The notes under the pieces were generated by a model that ran no database searches, had not been told where the DNA came from, and saw only the letters and a program-made list of their open reading frames with translations. The position numbers were made by a program, and so were the translations under genes. Positions 1 to 4,970 of a DNA stretch of 5,750 nucleotides are shown here, one piece after another; position 1 is the stretch's first letter, and each line of letters starts with the position of its first letter. The stretch is from positions 1 through 5,750 of the forward strand of contig SFNX01000107.1 of assembly GCA_004552595.1 (NCBI GenBank). The letters run 5' to 3'. This DNA is from Lachnospiraceae bacterium. Lineage in GTDB: Bacteria; Bacillota; Clostridia; Lachnospirales; Lachnospiraceae.

Positions 1-25
1 AAATTTGAATTTGTTGAGCACATAA

Positions 26-82
26 AAATTTCAGTCTGTAGAAGAGATTGAAAGCACACGATTATTTGAATTTGATGGAGAG
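26..82 (+). repeat. Leader direct repeat, copy A (upstream of SAP gene)
   Basis: This 57-bp segment aligns without gaps to 664-720, with 44 of 57 positions identical by hand count. The fully conserved blocks are aaatttcagtct (26-37), agagattgaaagc (43-55) and tttgaattt (65-73). The copy ends in the ggagag ribosome-binding region of the SAP-domain gene, just as copy B ends in the ribosome-binding region of the acetyltransferase gene. Bases 1-13 (aaatttgaatttg) resemble the last third of the unit, so a further partial copy may be cut by the left window edge. Read in one frame, both copies give similar peptides (KFQS..EIES...FEF.GE), but no start codon serves that frame, so a decayed coding fragment is possible. 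Function is unknown. Confidence 0.7.
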
Positions 83-89
83 AATGCAA

Positions 90-662
90 ATGGATGAAAG
101 ACCAGATTTGAATAAGGAATTAGATGGAGAAACTTTTCGAAGTTTTTATTATTTGAAGGAAGAATTGGTTGAGTTTTGTAGAGAAAATAATCTGCCTGTT
201 TCGGGTGGAAAGACTGAGCTTACAGATAGGATTGCCTGTTTTCTTGATGCAGGAAAGGTATTAGAAACTTCTGCAAAAAGAAAAGCAACAATAGATGTTG
301 GGTTAATTACAGAGAATACACTAATTGAATCAAATATAGTATGTTCCGAAAAGCATAGAGCCTTTTTTAAAGGAAAAATAGGTAAAAGTTTTTCTTTTAA
401 TGTTTTGTTCCAGAAATGGTTAAAGAACAATGCTGGAAAGACATATGGTGATGCAATTAATGCATATCATCAGATTTTAGAAGAAAAGAAAAAGGGAAAA
501 ACAACAATTGATAAGCAATTTGAGTATAATACATATATTCGAGATTTCTTTGAAGATAATCAGGGAAGAAGTTTGGATGAAGCTATTACGTGTTGGAAAT
601 ATAAAAAGAGTTTGCGAGGACACAATCGTTATGAAAAGTCTGACCTTGTTGCGTTAGACTGA
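90..662 (+). CDS. SAP domain-containing protein with DUF6434-like C-terminal region
   Basis: This gene encodes 190 residues. A SAP-like helix-extension-helix, a putative DNA-binding fold, covers about residues 19-53 (FYYLKEELVEFCRENNLP, then SGGKTELTDRI). After it comes a region of about 120 residues resembling the DUF6434 segment that often follows this SAP module in Firmicutes. That region holds two similar units: N104 onward (FQKWLKNNAGKTYGDAINAY) and N147 onward (IRDFFEDNQGRSLDEAITCW), suggesting an internal duplication. ATG 90 is chosen because ggagag at 77-82 lies 7 nt upstream and the protein then begins MDERPDL, like relatives as I recall them. In-frame TTG 48 and ATG 75 or 84 are possible but lie in the repeat and lack good sites. 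There are no membrane segments. The biological role is unknown; DNA binding is an inference from the SAP domain. The family call rests on recognition rather than a search. Confidence 0.8.
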   Translation: MDERPDLNKELDGETFRSFYYLKEELVEFCRENNLPVSGGKTELTDRIACFLDAGKVLETSAKRKATIDVGLITENTLIESNIVCSEKHRAFFKGKIGKSFSFNVLFQKWLKNNAGKTYGDAINAYHQILEEKKKGKTTIDKQFEYNTYIRDFFEDNQGRSLDEAITCWKYKKSLRGHNRYEKSDLVALD

Positions 663-675
663 CAAATTTCAGTCT
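637..675 (+). other. Overlapping alternative hairpins at the SAP-gene stop
   Basis: Three complementary blocks are visible. AGTCTGAC (637-644) pairs with GTTAGACT (653-660) through 8 bp with one G-U and an 8-nt loop. AGACTGA (656-662) pairs perfectly with TCAGTCT (669-675) through 7 bp and a 6-nt loop. The two stems share bases 656-660, so they exclude each other. The last block belongs to leader repeat copy B. No long U-tract follows, so this is not a classical terminator; processing, attenuation or chance are all possible. Confidence 0.35.
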
Positions 676-720
676 TGCGGAGAGATTGAAAGCGCGCATG
701 AATTTGAATTTGGAGGCGAG
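664..720 (+). repeat. Leader direct repeat, copy B (upstream of GNAT gene)
   Basis: This is the second copy of the 57-bp unit found at 26-82, offset by 638 bp and starting 2 nt after the SAP-gene stop codon. The match runs up to and includes the ggaggcgag ribosome-binding region of the acetyltransferase gene. The GCGCGC block (692-697) replaces the more AT-rich sequence of copy A. The SAP gene is thus bracketed by the two copies, which would allow its loss or gain by recombination between them. Confidence 0.7.
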
Positions 721-723
721 ATT

Positions 724-1137
724 ATGAAAATAGAGATTAACACTTTGACACCGGAATTGTTTTTAGAATTATATTCATCAGTTGGTTGGGAACCACCCTG
801 TATCGAACAAGTAAGGGAAGCACTAATAAATACAATTGCTACCTTTACAGTTTATGACTGCGAACAAGCGGTGGGAATGGTAAGATTAATTGGCGATGGT
901 GGAATGAGTTTTTATATTAAAGATTTTGCGGTAATTCCGTCATATCAATCTAAGGGAGTAGGAACACTGTTGATAGAAAGCTTGGAAAAGTATATAAGAG
1001 AATCTATTTCACCTGAATGGGCTGTTAGCTTAGAACTAATTAGCACAAAAGAAGCTGTTCCCTTTTACAAGAAAAAGGGTTTTGAAGAAAGACCATGTGA
1101 ATGGGATGGACCCGGTATGTTTAAAATGATTCGATGA
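724..1137 (+). CDS. GNAT family N-acetyltransferase
   Basis: This gene encodes 137 residues, a usual length for a single-domain GNAT enzyme that moves an acetyl group from acetyl-CoA to an amine. Motif A, the acetyl-CoA pyrophosphate loop, is clear at about residues 67-84: DFAVIPSYQSKGVGTLLIES, with the Q-x-x-G-x-G signature at Q75, G78 and G80. Motif B is seen near the end as a strand and helix (SLELISTKEAVPFYKKKGF, residues 102-120), with the typical Y115 and G119-F120. GGAGG at 712-716 lies 7 nt before ATG 724 and supports the start. The substrate cannot be told; small GNATs of this kind are often assigned to drug, polyamine or peptide acetylation with little evidence. No ribbon-helix-helix antitoxin is adjacent, so a TacT-type toxin role is not supported. 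The protein is probably cytosolic. Confidence 0.9.
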   Translation: MKIEINTLTPELFLELYSSVGWEPPCIEQVREALINTIATFTVYDCEQAVGMVRLIGDGGMSFYIKDFAVIPSYQSKGVGTLLIESLEKYIRESISPEWAVSLELISTKEAVPFYKKKGFEERPCEWDGPGMFKMIR

Positions 1138-1150
1138 GAAGTACAACTTT

Positions 1151-1180
1151 GAATTTTCTGGAGATACAAATTCTTATTTT
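1151..1180 (+). terminator. Possible weak terminator after GNAT gene
   Basis: GAATTT (1151-1156) and AAATTC (1168-1173) form a 6-bp AT-rich stem with an 11-nt loop, followed by a T-rich tail (ttatttt). The stem is weak, and this is the only terminator-like structure between the acetyltransferase stop and the vapBC promoter. Chance pairing is quite possible in such AT-rich sequence. Confidence 0.25.
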
Positions 1181-1181
1181 A

Positions 1182-1211
1182 TTGACCGAAATATATACCT
1201 TGATATATACT
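1182..1211 (+). promoter_or_regulatory. Likely sigma-A promoter and operator of vapBC
   Basis: TTGACC (1182-1187) and TATACT (1206-1211) are separated by 18 nt and lie just before the vapB ribosome binding site. The octamer ATATATAC occurs twice, at 1191-1198 and 1203-1210, 12 bp apart and overlapping the spacer and -10. VapB-VapC complexes are known to repress their own promoters, so these repeats are candidate operator half-sites. That role is inferred from position only. Confidence 0.55.
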
Positions 1212-1236
1212 AAATATAAGGAAGGAGTTGATTATT

Positions 1237-1467
1237 ATGATGACAGCAAAAGTATTTGAAAATGGAAGAAGCCAAGCGGTAAGACTTCCAAAAGAGTGTA
1301 GATTTAATACAGATGAAGTTGCAGTAAATCGAATTGGAGATATCGTTCTATTAATGCCAAAAACAAATAAATGGAGCTCATTTATGCAGGCAATAGACAT
1401 GTTTTCAGATGATTTTATGAAAGACGGAAGAGATGGCAGATTGGAGCAGGAGCGAGATGAATTATGA
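1237..1467 (+). CDS. vapB: VapB-type antitoxin (AbrB/MazE-like)
   Basis: This 76-residue protein is the antitoxin of the module. It binds and neutralises the VapC ribonuclease and, with it, represses the operon. The N-terminal swapped-hairpin AbrB/MazE-like DNA-binding domain is recognised in residues 4-40: AKVFENGRSQAVRLPKE, then a strand-rich stretch ending IGDIVLLMP. The acidic and arginine-rich tail (about residues 54-76, DDFMKDGRDGRLEQERDEL) is where VapB proteins insert into the toxin, and R65 or R68 could reach the active site. ATG 1237 is chosen because GGAG at 1224-1227 lies 9 nt upstream; ATG 1240 is an alternative, and TTG 1228 is too close to the site. The stop overlaps the vapC start as ATGA (1464-1467). 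Confidence 0.9.
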   Translation: MMTAKVFENGRSQAVRLPKECRFNTDEVAVNRIGDIVLLMPKTNKWSSFMQAIDMFSDDFMKDGRDGRLEQERDEL

Positions 1468-1865
1468 GATATATGTTAGATACTAACATATGTATTTATG
1501 CGATTAAACATAAACCAGAGCAAGTATTTATGCGTTTGCAGGAGCATGATCCAATAGATATATGTATTTCTTCTGTTACTTATGCGGAATTGGTACATGG
1601 AGTAGAAAAGAGCAAAGCGATAGAGAAGAACAGAGTTGCACTAGCCTTGCTATTAGCAAATATTGAGATCATGAATTTTGATTCTTTGGCAGCTGAGAGT
1701 TATGGGAAAATTCGAGCAGATTTAGAGAAAGCAGGTACTCCAATAGGACCGTTAGACATGATGATCGCAGGTCATGCAAAGGCATTAGGTTATACTGTGG
1801 TTACTAATAACACTAAAGAGTTTGAAAGAGTGAAAGGTTTGAAACTTGAAAATTGGAGTGAATAA
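1464..1865 (+). CDS. vapC: VapC toxin, PIN-domain endoribonuclease
   Basis: This 133-residue protein is a full-length PIN-domain toxin, a metal-dependent ribonuclease; VapC enzymes of this class cleave initiator tRNA or rRNA, but the target here is not known. Acidic active-site residues are in place: D6 in MLDTNI, E42 in TYAELVHG and D98 in GPLDMMIAGHA. The C-terminal strand VVTNNTKEFERV (residues 112-123) carries N116 and E119 at the position of the usual fourth ligand. The ending GLKLENW is typical of the MvpT/VapC subgroup of enteric bacteria and Firmicutes. Translation is coupled to vapB by the ATGA overlap, with AGGAG at 1448-1452 inside vapB, 11 nt before the start. No truncation or missing catalytic residue is seen, so the toxin is probably active. 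Confidence 0.93.
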   Translation: MRYMLDTNICIYAIKHKPEQVFMRLQEHDPIDICISSVTYAELVHGVEKSKAIEKNRVALALLLANIEIMNFDSLAAESYGKIRADLEKAGTPIGPLDMMIAGHAKALGYTVVTNNTKEFERVKGLKLENWSE

Positions 1866-1909
1866 GCATAGAAAATATATATCATAAAAGCGCGCGTAAT
1901 GACAATGTA

Positions 1910-1938
1910 TAGACATATAGTGAAAGAAGTATTATGAT
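1910..1938 (+). promoter_or_regulatory. Likely promoter of the RelBE-like module
   Basis: TAGACA (1910-1915) and TATGAT (1933-1938) are spaced by 17 nt, each one mismatch from the sigma-A consensus, and end 12 nt before the AGGAGGT ribosome binding site at 1951-1957. The 99-nt gap between vapC and the next antitoxin (1866-1964) contains no terminator-like hairpin, so read-through from vapBC is also possible. Confidence 0.5.
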
Positions 1939-1964
1939 GTAGAAAAAGTGAGGAGGTATGTTTT

Positions 1965-2285
1965 ATGGATACAAATTTGAATGTTGCTATTGCACCAAAG
2001 GATTCAACGTTTCAAGTAAGAATAAATTCAGAAATCAAAAGAGCGGTCGAGGATATTTATGCAAAAACCGGAATGACATTGACAGATGCATTTAACACCT
2101 TTATACAGCAGTCTTTAAATGTTGAAGGTCTTCCTTTTATTGTTACCAAGAATAGCAAAGAAGCGTTGAGGGAACAGGCGGTTGCTATGCTGATGCTTGA
2201 TTTGAAGCGAGCTGAGGAACGAGCTGAAATGGAAGGTTGGATTGATGCAGATGATTTGGAACGGGAATTGGGGGTAATTGATTGA
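1965..2285 (+). CDS. relB: RelB/DinJ family antitoxin
   Basis: This 106-residue protein is the antitoxin of the second module. A ribbon-helix-helix DNA-binding domain of the RelB/DinJ type covers about residues 14-60. The strand STFQVRIN is followed by the helices EIKRAVEDIYAKTG and TLTDAFNTFIQQSL, ending in the family hallmark GLPF. The C-terminal half (about residues 65-106) is charged and predicted helical and is expected to wrap around the toxin. A perfect AGGAGGT lies 7 nt before ATG 1965. The last codons overlap the toxin start as TTGA (2282-2285). Such antitoxins are degraded by host proteases under stress and repress their own promoter together with the toxin; neither is visible directly here. 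Confidence 0.9.
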   Translation: MDTNLNVAIAPKDSTFQVRINSEIKRAVEDIYAKTGMTLTDAFNTFIQQSLNVEGLPFIVTKNSKEALREQAVAMLMLDLKRAEERAEMEGWIDADDLERELGVID

Positions 2286-2629
2286 AAAAGATAAAATATA
2301 CTCCTGATGCAGCGGATAAACTACGTGCATTAAAATCGGCAATATCTGGGGAATATGGCGAGGATAAAGCAAAATCAATTATCAAAAGCATAACAGATAC
2401 AATAAAAGGGCTTTGTGATTATGAAGAAAAGGGTCCTGAGGTGTCGAAAATGTTTGATGTGGTGTCAGATCATCGGTACCTATTTGTGTCTAGAAATTAT
2501 GTATTTTATAGGATAGAGGATAAATACATTCGAATAATTAATCTTTATCATGAGAAAGAGGATTTTATGTGGCAGTTGTTTGGAATTGATACTACACCTC
2601 AAGATACGATAGATTATTGGGATGAATAA
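2282..2629 (+). CDS. relE: RelE/ParE-superfamily toxin
   Basis: This 115-residue protein starts with TTG 2282 inside the end of the antitoxin gene. GGGGG at 2270-2274 lies 7 nt upstream, and the protein then begins MKKIKYTPDAADKL, the normal first strand and helix of the fold. The central strands LFVSRNYVFYRIED and IRIINLYHEKEDFMWQLFG (about residues 67-101) match the RelE/ParE core, with R71, R77 and R84 as basic residues and Y89-H90 near the end of the last strand. RelE members cut mRNA on the ribosome and ParE members poison gyrase; sequence alone does not settle which applies. The basic face and Y/H pair lean towards a ribosome-dependent RNase. The weak TTG start and overlap should keep the toxin below antitoxin level. 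The gene looks intact. Confidence 0.85.
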   Translation: MKKIKYTPDAADKLRALKSAISGEYGEDKAKSIIKSITDTIKGLCDYEEKGPEVSKMFDVVSDHRYLFVSRNYVFYRIEDKYIRIINLYHEKEDFMWQLFGIDTTPQDTIDYWDE

Positions 2630-2690
2630 AACAGAAAATCTTGAATTTCACGTCGTGTTAAAAAAGCATTCTGAATTTCTATTAGAACTT

Positions 2691-2742
2691 TTGTGCTATA
2701 TATGCTATATTGTTGAAATAAATCCAGGTTAAGGTTTATACA
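2691..2742 (+). promoter_or_regulatory. Promoter region of the hydrogenase fusion gene
   Basis: The 139-nt gap after the toxin gene holds the likely promoter. TTGAAA (2713-2718) and TATACA (2737-2742) are 18 nt apart. A second possible -10, TATATT (2706-2711), lies within a direct repeat of TGCTATAT (2694-2701 and 2703-2710, 9-bp period). No convincing PerR or Rex box was found by eye. Further upstream, TGAATTTC occurs at 2642-2649 and 2672-2679, exactly 30 bp apart, and CACGTCGTG (2649-2657) is a short inverted repeat. None has a known role. Confidence 0.45.
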
Positions 2743-2768
2743 TATATAGGCAAAAGGAGGAGCGTAGC

Positions 2769-4808
2769 TTGAGTCATTTACCATTAAATATTCGTGTCCC
2801 AATCGAGGAAGATAATCCCAGCATTATTCGTATGGAAGAAAAGTGCATAAAATGTGGTATGTGTAAGGATATATGTACCAGCCAGATTGGTGTGCACGGA
2901 ACATACACATTAGAGCAGACCTGTGGGGAGGCAGTATGCATCAATTGTGGGCAGTGTGCCAATGTGTGCCCGGTAGACAGTATAACGGAAAAATATGAAT
3001 ATAATTATGTAAAAGAGGCAATCAAAGACCCGGATAAGGTTGTAATAGTCAGCACATCCCCTTCAGTAAGAGCAGCACTTGGCGAAGAGTTCGGTATGCC
3101 AGATGGCAGCTTTGTACAGGGTAAGATGGTGGCTTTACTCAGAAAGCTTGGAGTTAATTTTGTTCTTGATACAAACTTTGCAGCCGATTTGACAATTGTG
3201 GAGGAGGCAAGCGAGTTAATAGAGCGAGTTACTAAGAACACCGCACCTTTGCCACAGTTTACCAGCTGTTGTCCAGCCTGGATAAAGTATGTAGAGACAT
3301 ACTATCCTGAGATGATTCCTAATCTCTCAACAGCAAAAAGTCCAATTGGAATGCAGGGACCAACAATTAAGACATTTTTTGCTAAGAAGAAGGGAATTAA
3401 TCCAGAGAATATTGTTAATGTGGCACTTACACCATGTACGGCAAAGAAGTTTGAAATTCGCAGAAATGAAATGAACGCTGCAGCGAAATATCTTGGAATT
3501 GATGACATGCGTGACATGGATTATGTTATCACTACAAGAGAACTGGCAAAATGGGCCAAGGAAGAAAATATTGATTTTGCCAGTCTTTTAGATAGTGATT
3601 ATGATGATTTCATGGGCGAAGCTTCTGGAGCTGGTGTTATTTTCGGCAACACCGGTGGTGTTATGGAAGCGGCGCTGAGAACAGCATACGAATATATTAC
3701 AAAAGAGAAATCTCCAGAACAGCTTTTGAATTTTACACCTGTAAGAGGTTATGATGGTGTTAAAGAGGCAACTGTAAAAATTGGAGAGCTGGATGTAAGT
3801 ATAGCTGTCATTTATGGAACTGCTAATGCGGGAAAAGTAATTGAAGAAATAAAGAACGGAAATAAACAGTATCATTTTGTTGAAGTTATGACGTGTCCGG
3901 GAGGCTGTATCGGAGGCGGTGGACAGCCAAAGAATGTTATGAAGGACAAGGATGAAGTCAGAAAAGCAAGGATTCAAAGCCTGTACACGAAGGATGAGGC
4001 AATGACTATTAGAAAGAGTCATGAGAATCCTGATATTAAAAGAGTATATGAAGAATTCTATGGGGAGCCATTAAGTGAGCTGGCTGAAAAAATGTTACAC
4101 ACTTCATATGAAGACAAGAGCGAAATATTAAATAGAAAAGGAGATAAAGAAATGGGTAAATGGGTATGTAGTATATGTGGATATGTACATGAAGGAGAGC
4201 AGCCACCGGAGCAGTGTCCAGTATGTAAGCAGCCGGCTTCAGTATTTAAGAAAGAGGATGCAGTATCATCAAAGAGCAAATATGCAGGAACAAAGACAGA
4301 GAAGAATCTCTGGGAAGCATTTGCAGGAGAGTCACAGGCCAGAAATAAATATACATACTTTGCTTCTGTAGCAAAGAAGGCCGGATATGAGCAGATTGCA
4401 GCATTATTCTTACAGACAGCTGAGAATGAGAAAGAGCATGCCAAGCTTTGGTTTAAGGCGCTAGGAGAGCTGGGGGATACAGCAGAAAATCTTTTACATG
4501 CAGCTGAGGGTGAGAATGCTGAGTGGACAGACATGTATGAGAGAATGGCTAAGGATGCAGAGGAAGAAGGATTCACTGAGTTAGCAGCACAGTTTAGAGG
4601 TGTTGGAGCAATTGAAAAACTTCATGAAGAGAGATACCGTGCATTGCTTAAGAATGTAGAAGCAATGGAGGTATTTAAAAAGAGTGGAGTAACTATGTGG
4701 GAATGCCGAAATTGTGGGCATGTAGTTGTAGGACTTGAGGCACCGGAGGTTTGTCCGGTATGTAATCATCCACAGGCTTATTTTGAAGTAAGAAAAGAGA
4801 ATTATTAA
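2769..4808 (+). CDS. [FeFe] hydrogenase fused to rubredoxin-rubrerythrin-rubredoxin
   Basis: This 679-residue cytosolic redox protein has five modules. Ferredoxin domain: two [4Fe-4S] motifs, C26/C29/C32/C36 and C57/C60/C63/C67. H-cluster hydrogenase domain, about residues 85-448: L1 TSCCPAW (C167, C168), L2 TPCTAKKFE (C223), L3 EVMTCPGGCIGGGGQP (C376, C380). The known clostridial proton path is kept: C167, two glutamates and the arginine of EEASELIER (145-153), and the serine of NLSTAKSP. Rubredoxin 1: C467/C470/C483/C486. Rubrerythrin diiron domain: E521, E554, H557, E582, E585, E616, H619. Rubredoxin 2: C646/C649/C662/C665. The enzyme probably links H2 or ferredoxin electrons to peroxide reduction; this is an inference. 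It lacks the N-terminal [2Fe-2S] domain of larger hydrogenases. TTG 2769 is chosen because AGGAGG (2755-2760) lies 8 nt upstream and no nearer ATG fits. An internal start at 4152 could yield the last 218 residues separately. Confidence 0.93.
   Translation: MSHLPLNIRVPIEEDNPSIIRMEEKCIKCGMCKDICTSQIGVHGTYTLEQTCGEAVCINCGQCANVCPVDSITEKYEYNYVKEAIKDPDKVVIVSTSPSVRAALGEEFGMPDGSFVQGKMVALLRKLGVNFVLDTNFAADLTIVEEASELIERVTKNTAPLPQFTSCCPAWIKYVETYYPEMIPNLSTAKSPIGMQGPTIKTFFAKKKGINPENIVNVALTPCTAKKFEIRRNEMNAAAKYLGIDDMRDMDYVITTRELAKWAKEENIDFASLLDSDYDDFMGEASGAGVIFGNTGGVMEAALRTAYEYITKEKSPEQLLNFTPVRGYDGVKEATVKIGELDVSIAVIYGTANAGKVIEEIKNGNKQYHFVEVMTCPGGCIGGGGQPKNVMKDKDEVRKARIQSLYTKDEAMTIRKSHENPDIKRVYEEFYGEPLSELAEKMLHTSYEDKSEILNRKGDKEMGKWVCSICGYVHEGEQPPEQCPVCKQPASVFKKEDAVSSKSKYAGTKTEKNLWEAFAGESQARNKYTYFASVAKKAGYEQIAALFLQTAENEKEHAKLWFKALGELGDTAENLLHAAEGENAEWTDMYERMAKDAEEEGFTELAAQFRGVGAIEKLHEERYRALLKNVEAMEVFKKSGVTMWECRNCGHVVVGLEAPEVCPVCNHPQAYFEVRKENY
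4137..4154 (+). promoter_or_regulatory. Internal ribosome binding site and ATG at the hydrogenase/rubrerythrin junction
   Basis: AAAGGAG (4137-4143) lies 8 nt before in-frame ATG 4152, which is residue 462, the natural first residue of the rubredoxin module (MGKWVCSICGY). The linker residues RKGDKE are simply this site read through. The other two frames have stops just upstream (TAA 4129-4131 and TAG 4133-4135), as in an intergenic spacer. A separate 218-residue rubrerythrin (4152-4808) could thus be made from the same mRNA. Confidence 0.65.
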
Positions 4809-4819
4809 TTAGTCTTTTG

Positions 4820-4858
4820 AGAGCAGTGTATTCATAAATTATTGCACTGCTCTTTTTT
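4820..4858 (+). terminator. Rho-independent terminator of the hydrogenase gene
   Basis: AGAGCAGTG (4820-4828) and CACTGCTCT (4845-4853) form a perfect 9-bp stem, extendable by a T-G and an A-T pair into the loop, followed directly by a run of T (4853-4858). It begins 11 nt after the stop codon and separates the hydrogenase gene from the downstream membrane-protein gene. Confidence 0.92.
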
Positions 4859-4859
4859 A

Positions 4860-4941
4860 TTGACATAATGGTTTATTTGAAAATAAAAAATTCAAAGAAT
4901 AAAAACAAGCAGTATCCATCACTTCAAATATAAGGTAAAAT
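4860..4941 (+). promoter_or_regulatory. Promoter region of the membrane-protein gene
   Basis: A perfect -35 hexamer TTGACA (4860-4865) directly follows the terminator; its best partner is TAAAAA (4884-4889) at 18 nt. Closer to the gene, TATAAG (4929-4934) and TAAAAT (4936-4941) are good -10 candidates but have poor -35 boxes. The real start site cannot be decided by eye. The spacer is very A-rich and has no other structure I can see. Confidence 0.4.
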
Positions 4942-4970
4942 AGAGTATCAACCGACGAGGAGAAAAATAG

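Noticed and set aside
48..89. Longer SAP protein starting at TTG 48
   Set aside because: The first codons are part of the direct repeat (copy B has the same frame, LKAR.NLNLE, ending in a stop), and the only good ribosome binding site serves ATG 90.
13..659. GTTRRRY-like core sites (GTTGAGC at 13-19, GTTAGAC at 653-659), 640 bp apart, suggesting integron attC cassettes around the SAP gene
   Set aside because: No RYYYAAC partner lies at a proper distance before either site, the second is inside the coding end of the gene, and the conserved repeat lies downstream of the sites rather than between two cores.
724..1137. GNAT protein as a TacT-like tRNA-acetylating toxin
   Set aside because: No ribbon-helix-helix antitoxin is next to it; the RelB-like gene is over 800 bp away and already paired with a RelE-like toxin.
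2649..2657. CACGTCGTG inverted repeat as an operator or terminator
   Set aside because: The arms are only 4 bp with a 1-nt centre, too short to fold, and no regulator with this site is recognised.
3588..4022. Open frames on the minus strand across the hydrogenase gene (also 4058-4576)
   Set aside because: Compositional shadows of a strongly conserved coding strand; the peptides are low-complexity and no minus-strand ribosome site or family resemblance is seen.
4177..4371. A 64-codon + strand frame inside the rubredoxin/rubrerythrin region
   Set aside because: It overlaps conserved cysteine and diiron motifs in another frame and has no recognisable domain of its own.
4936..4958. Sigma-28-like promoter (TAAA ... 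CCGACGA) before the membrane-protein gene
   Set aside because: The spacing between the two boxes is 11 nt rather than about 15, the -10 match is partial, and the downstream box overlaps the ribosome binding site.
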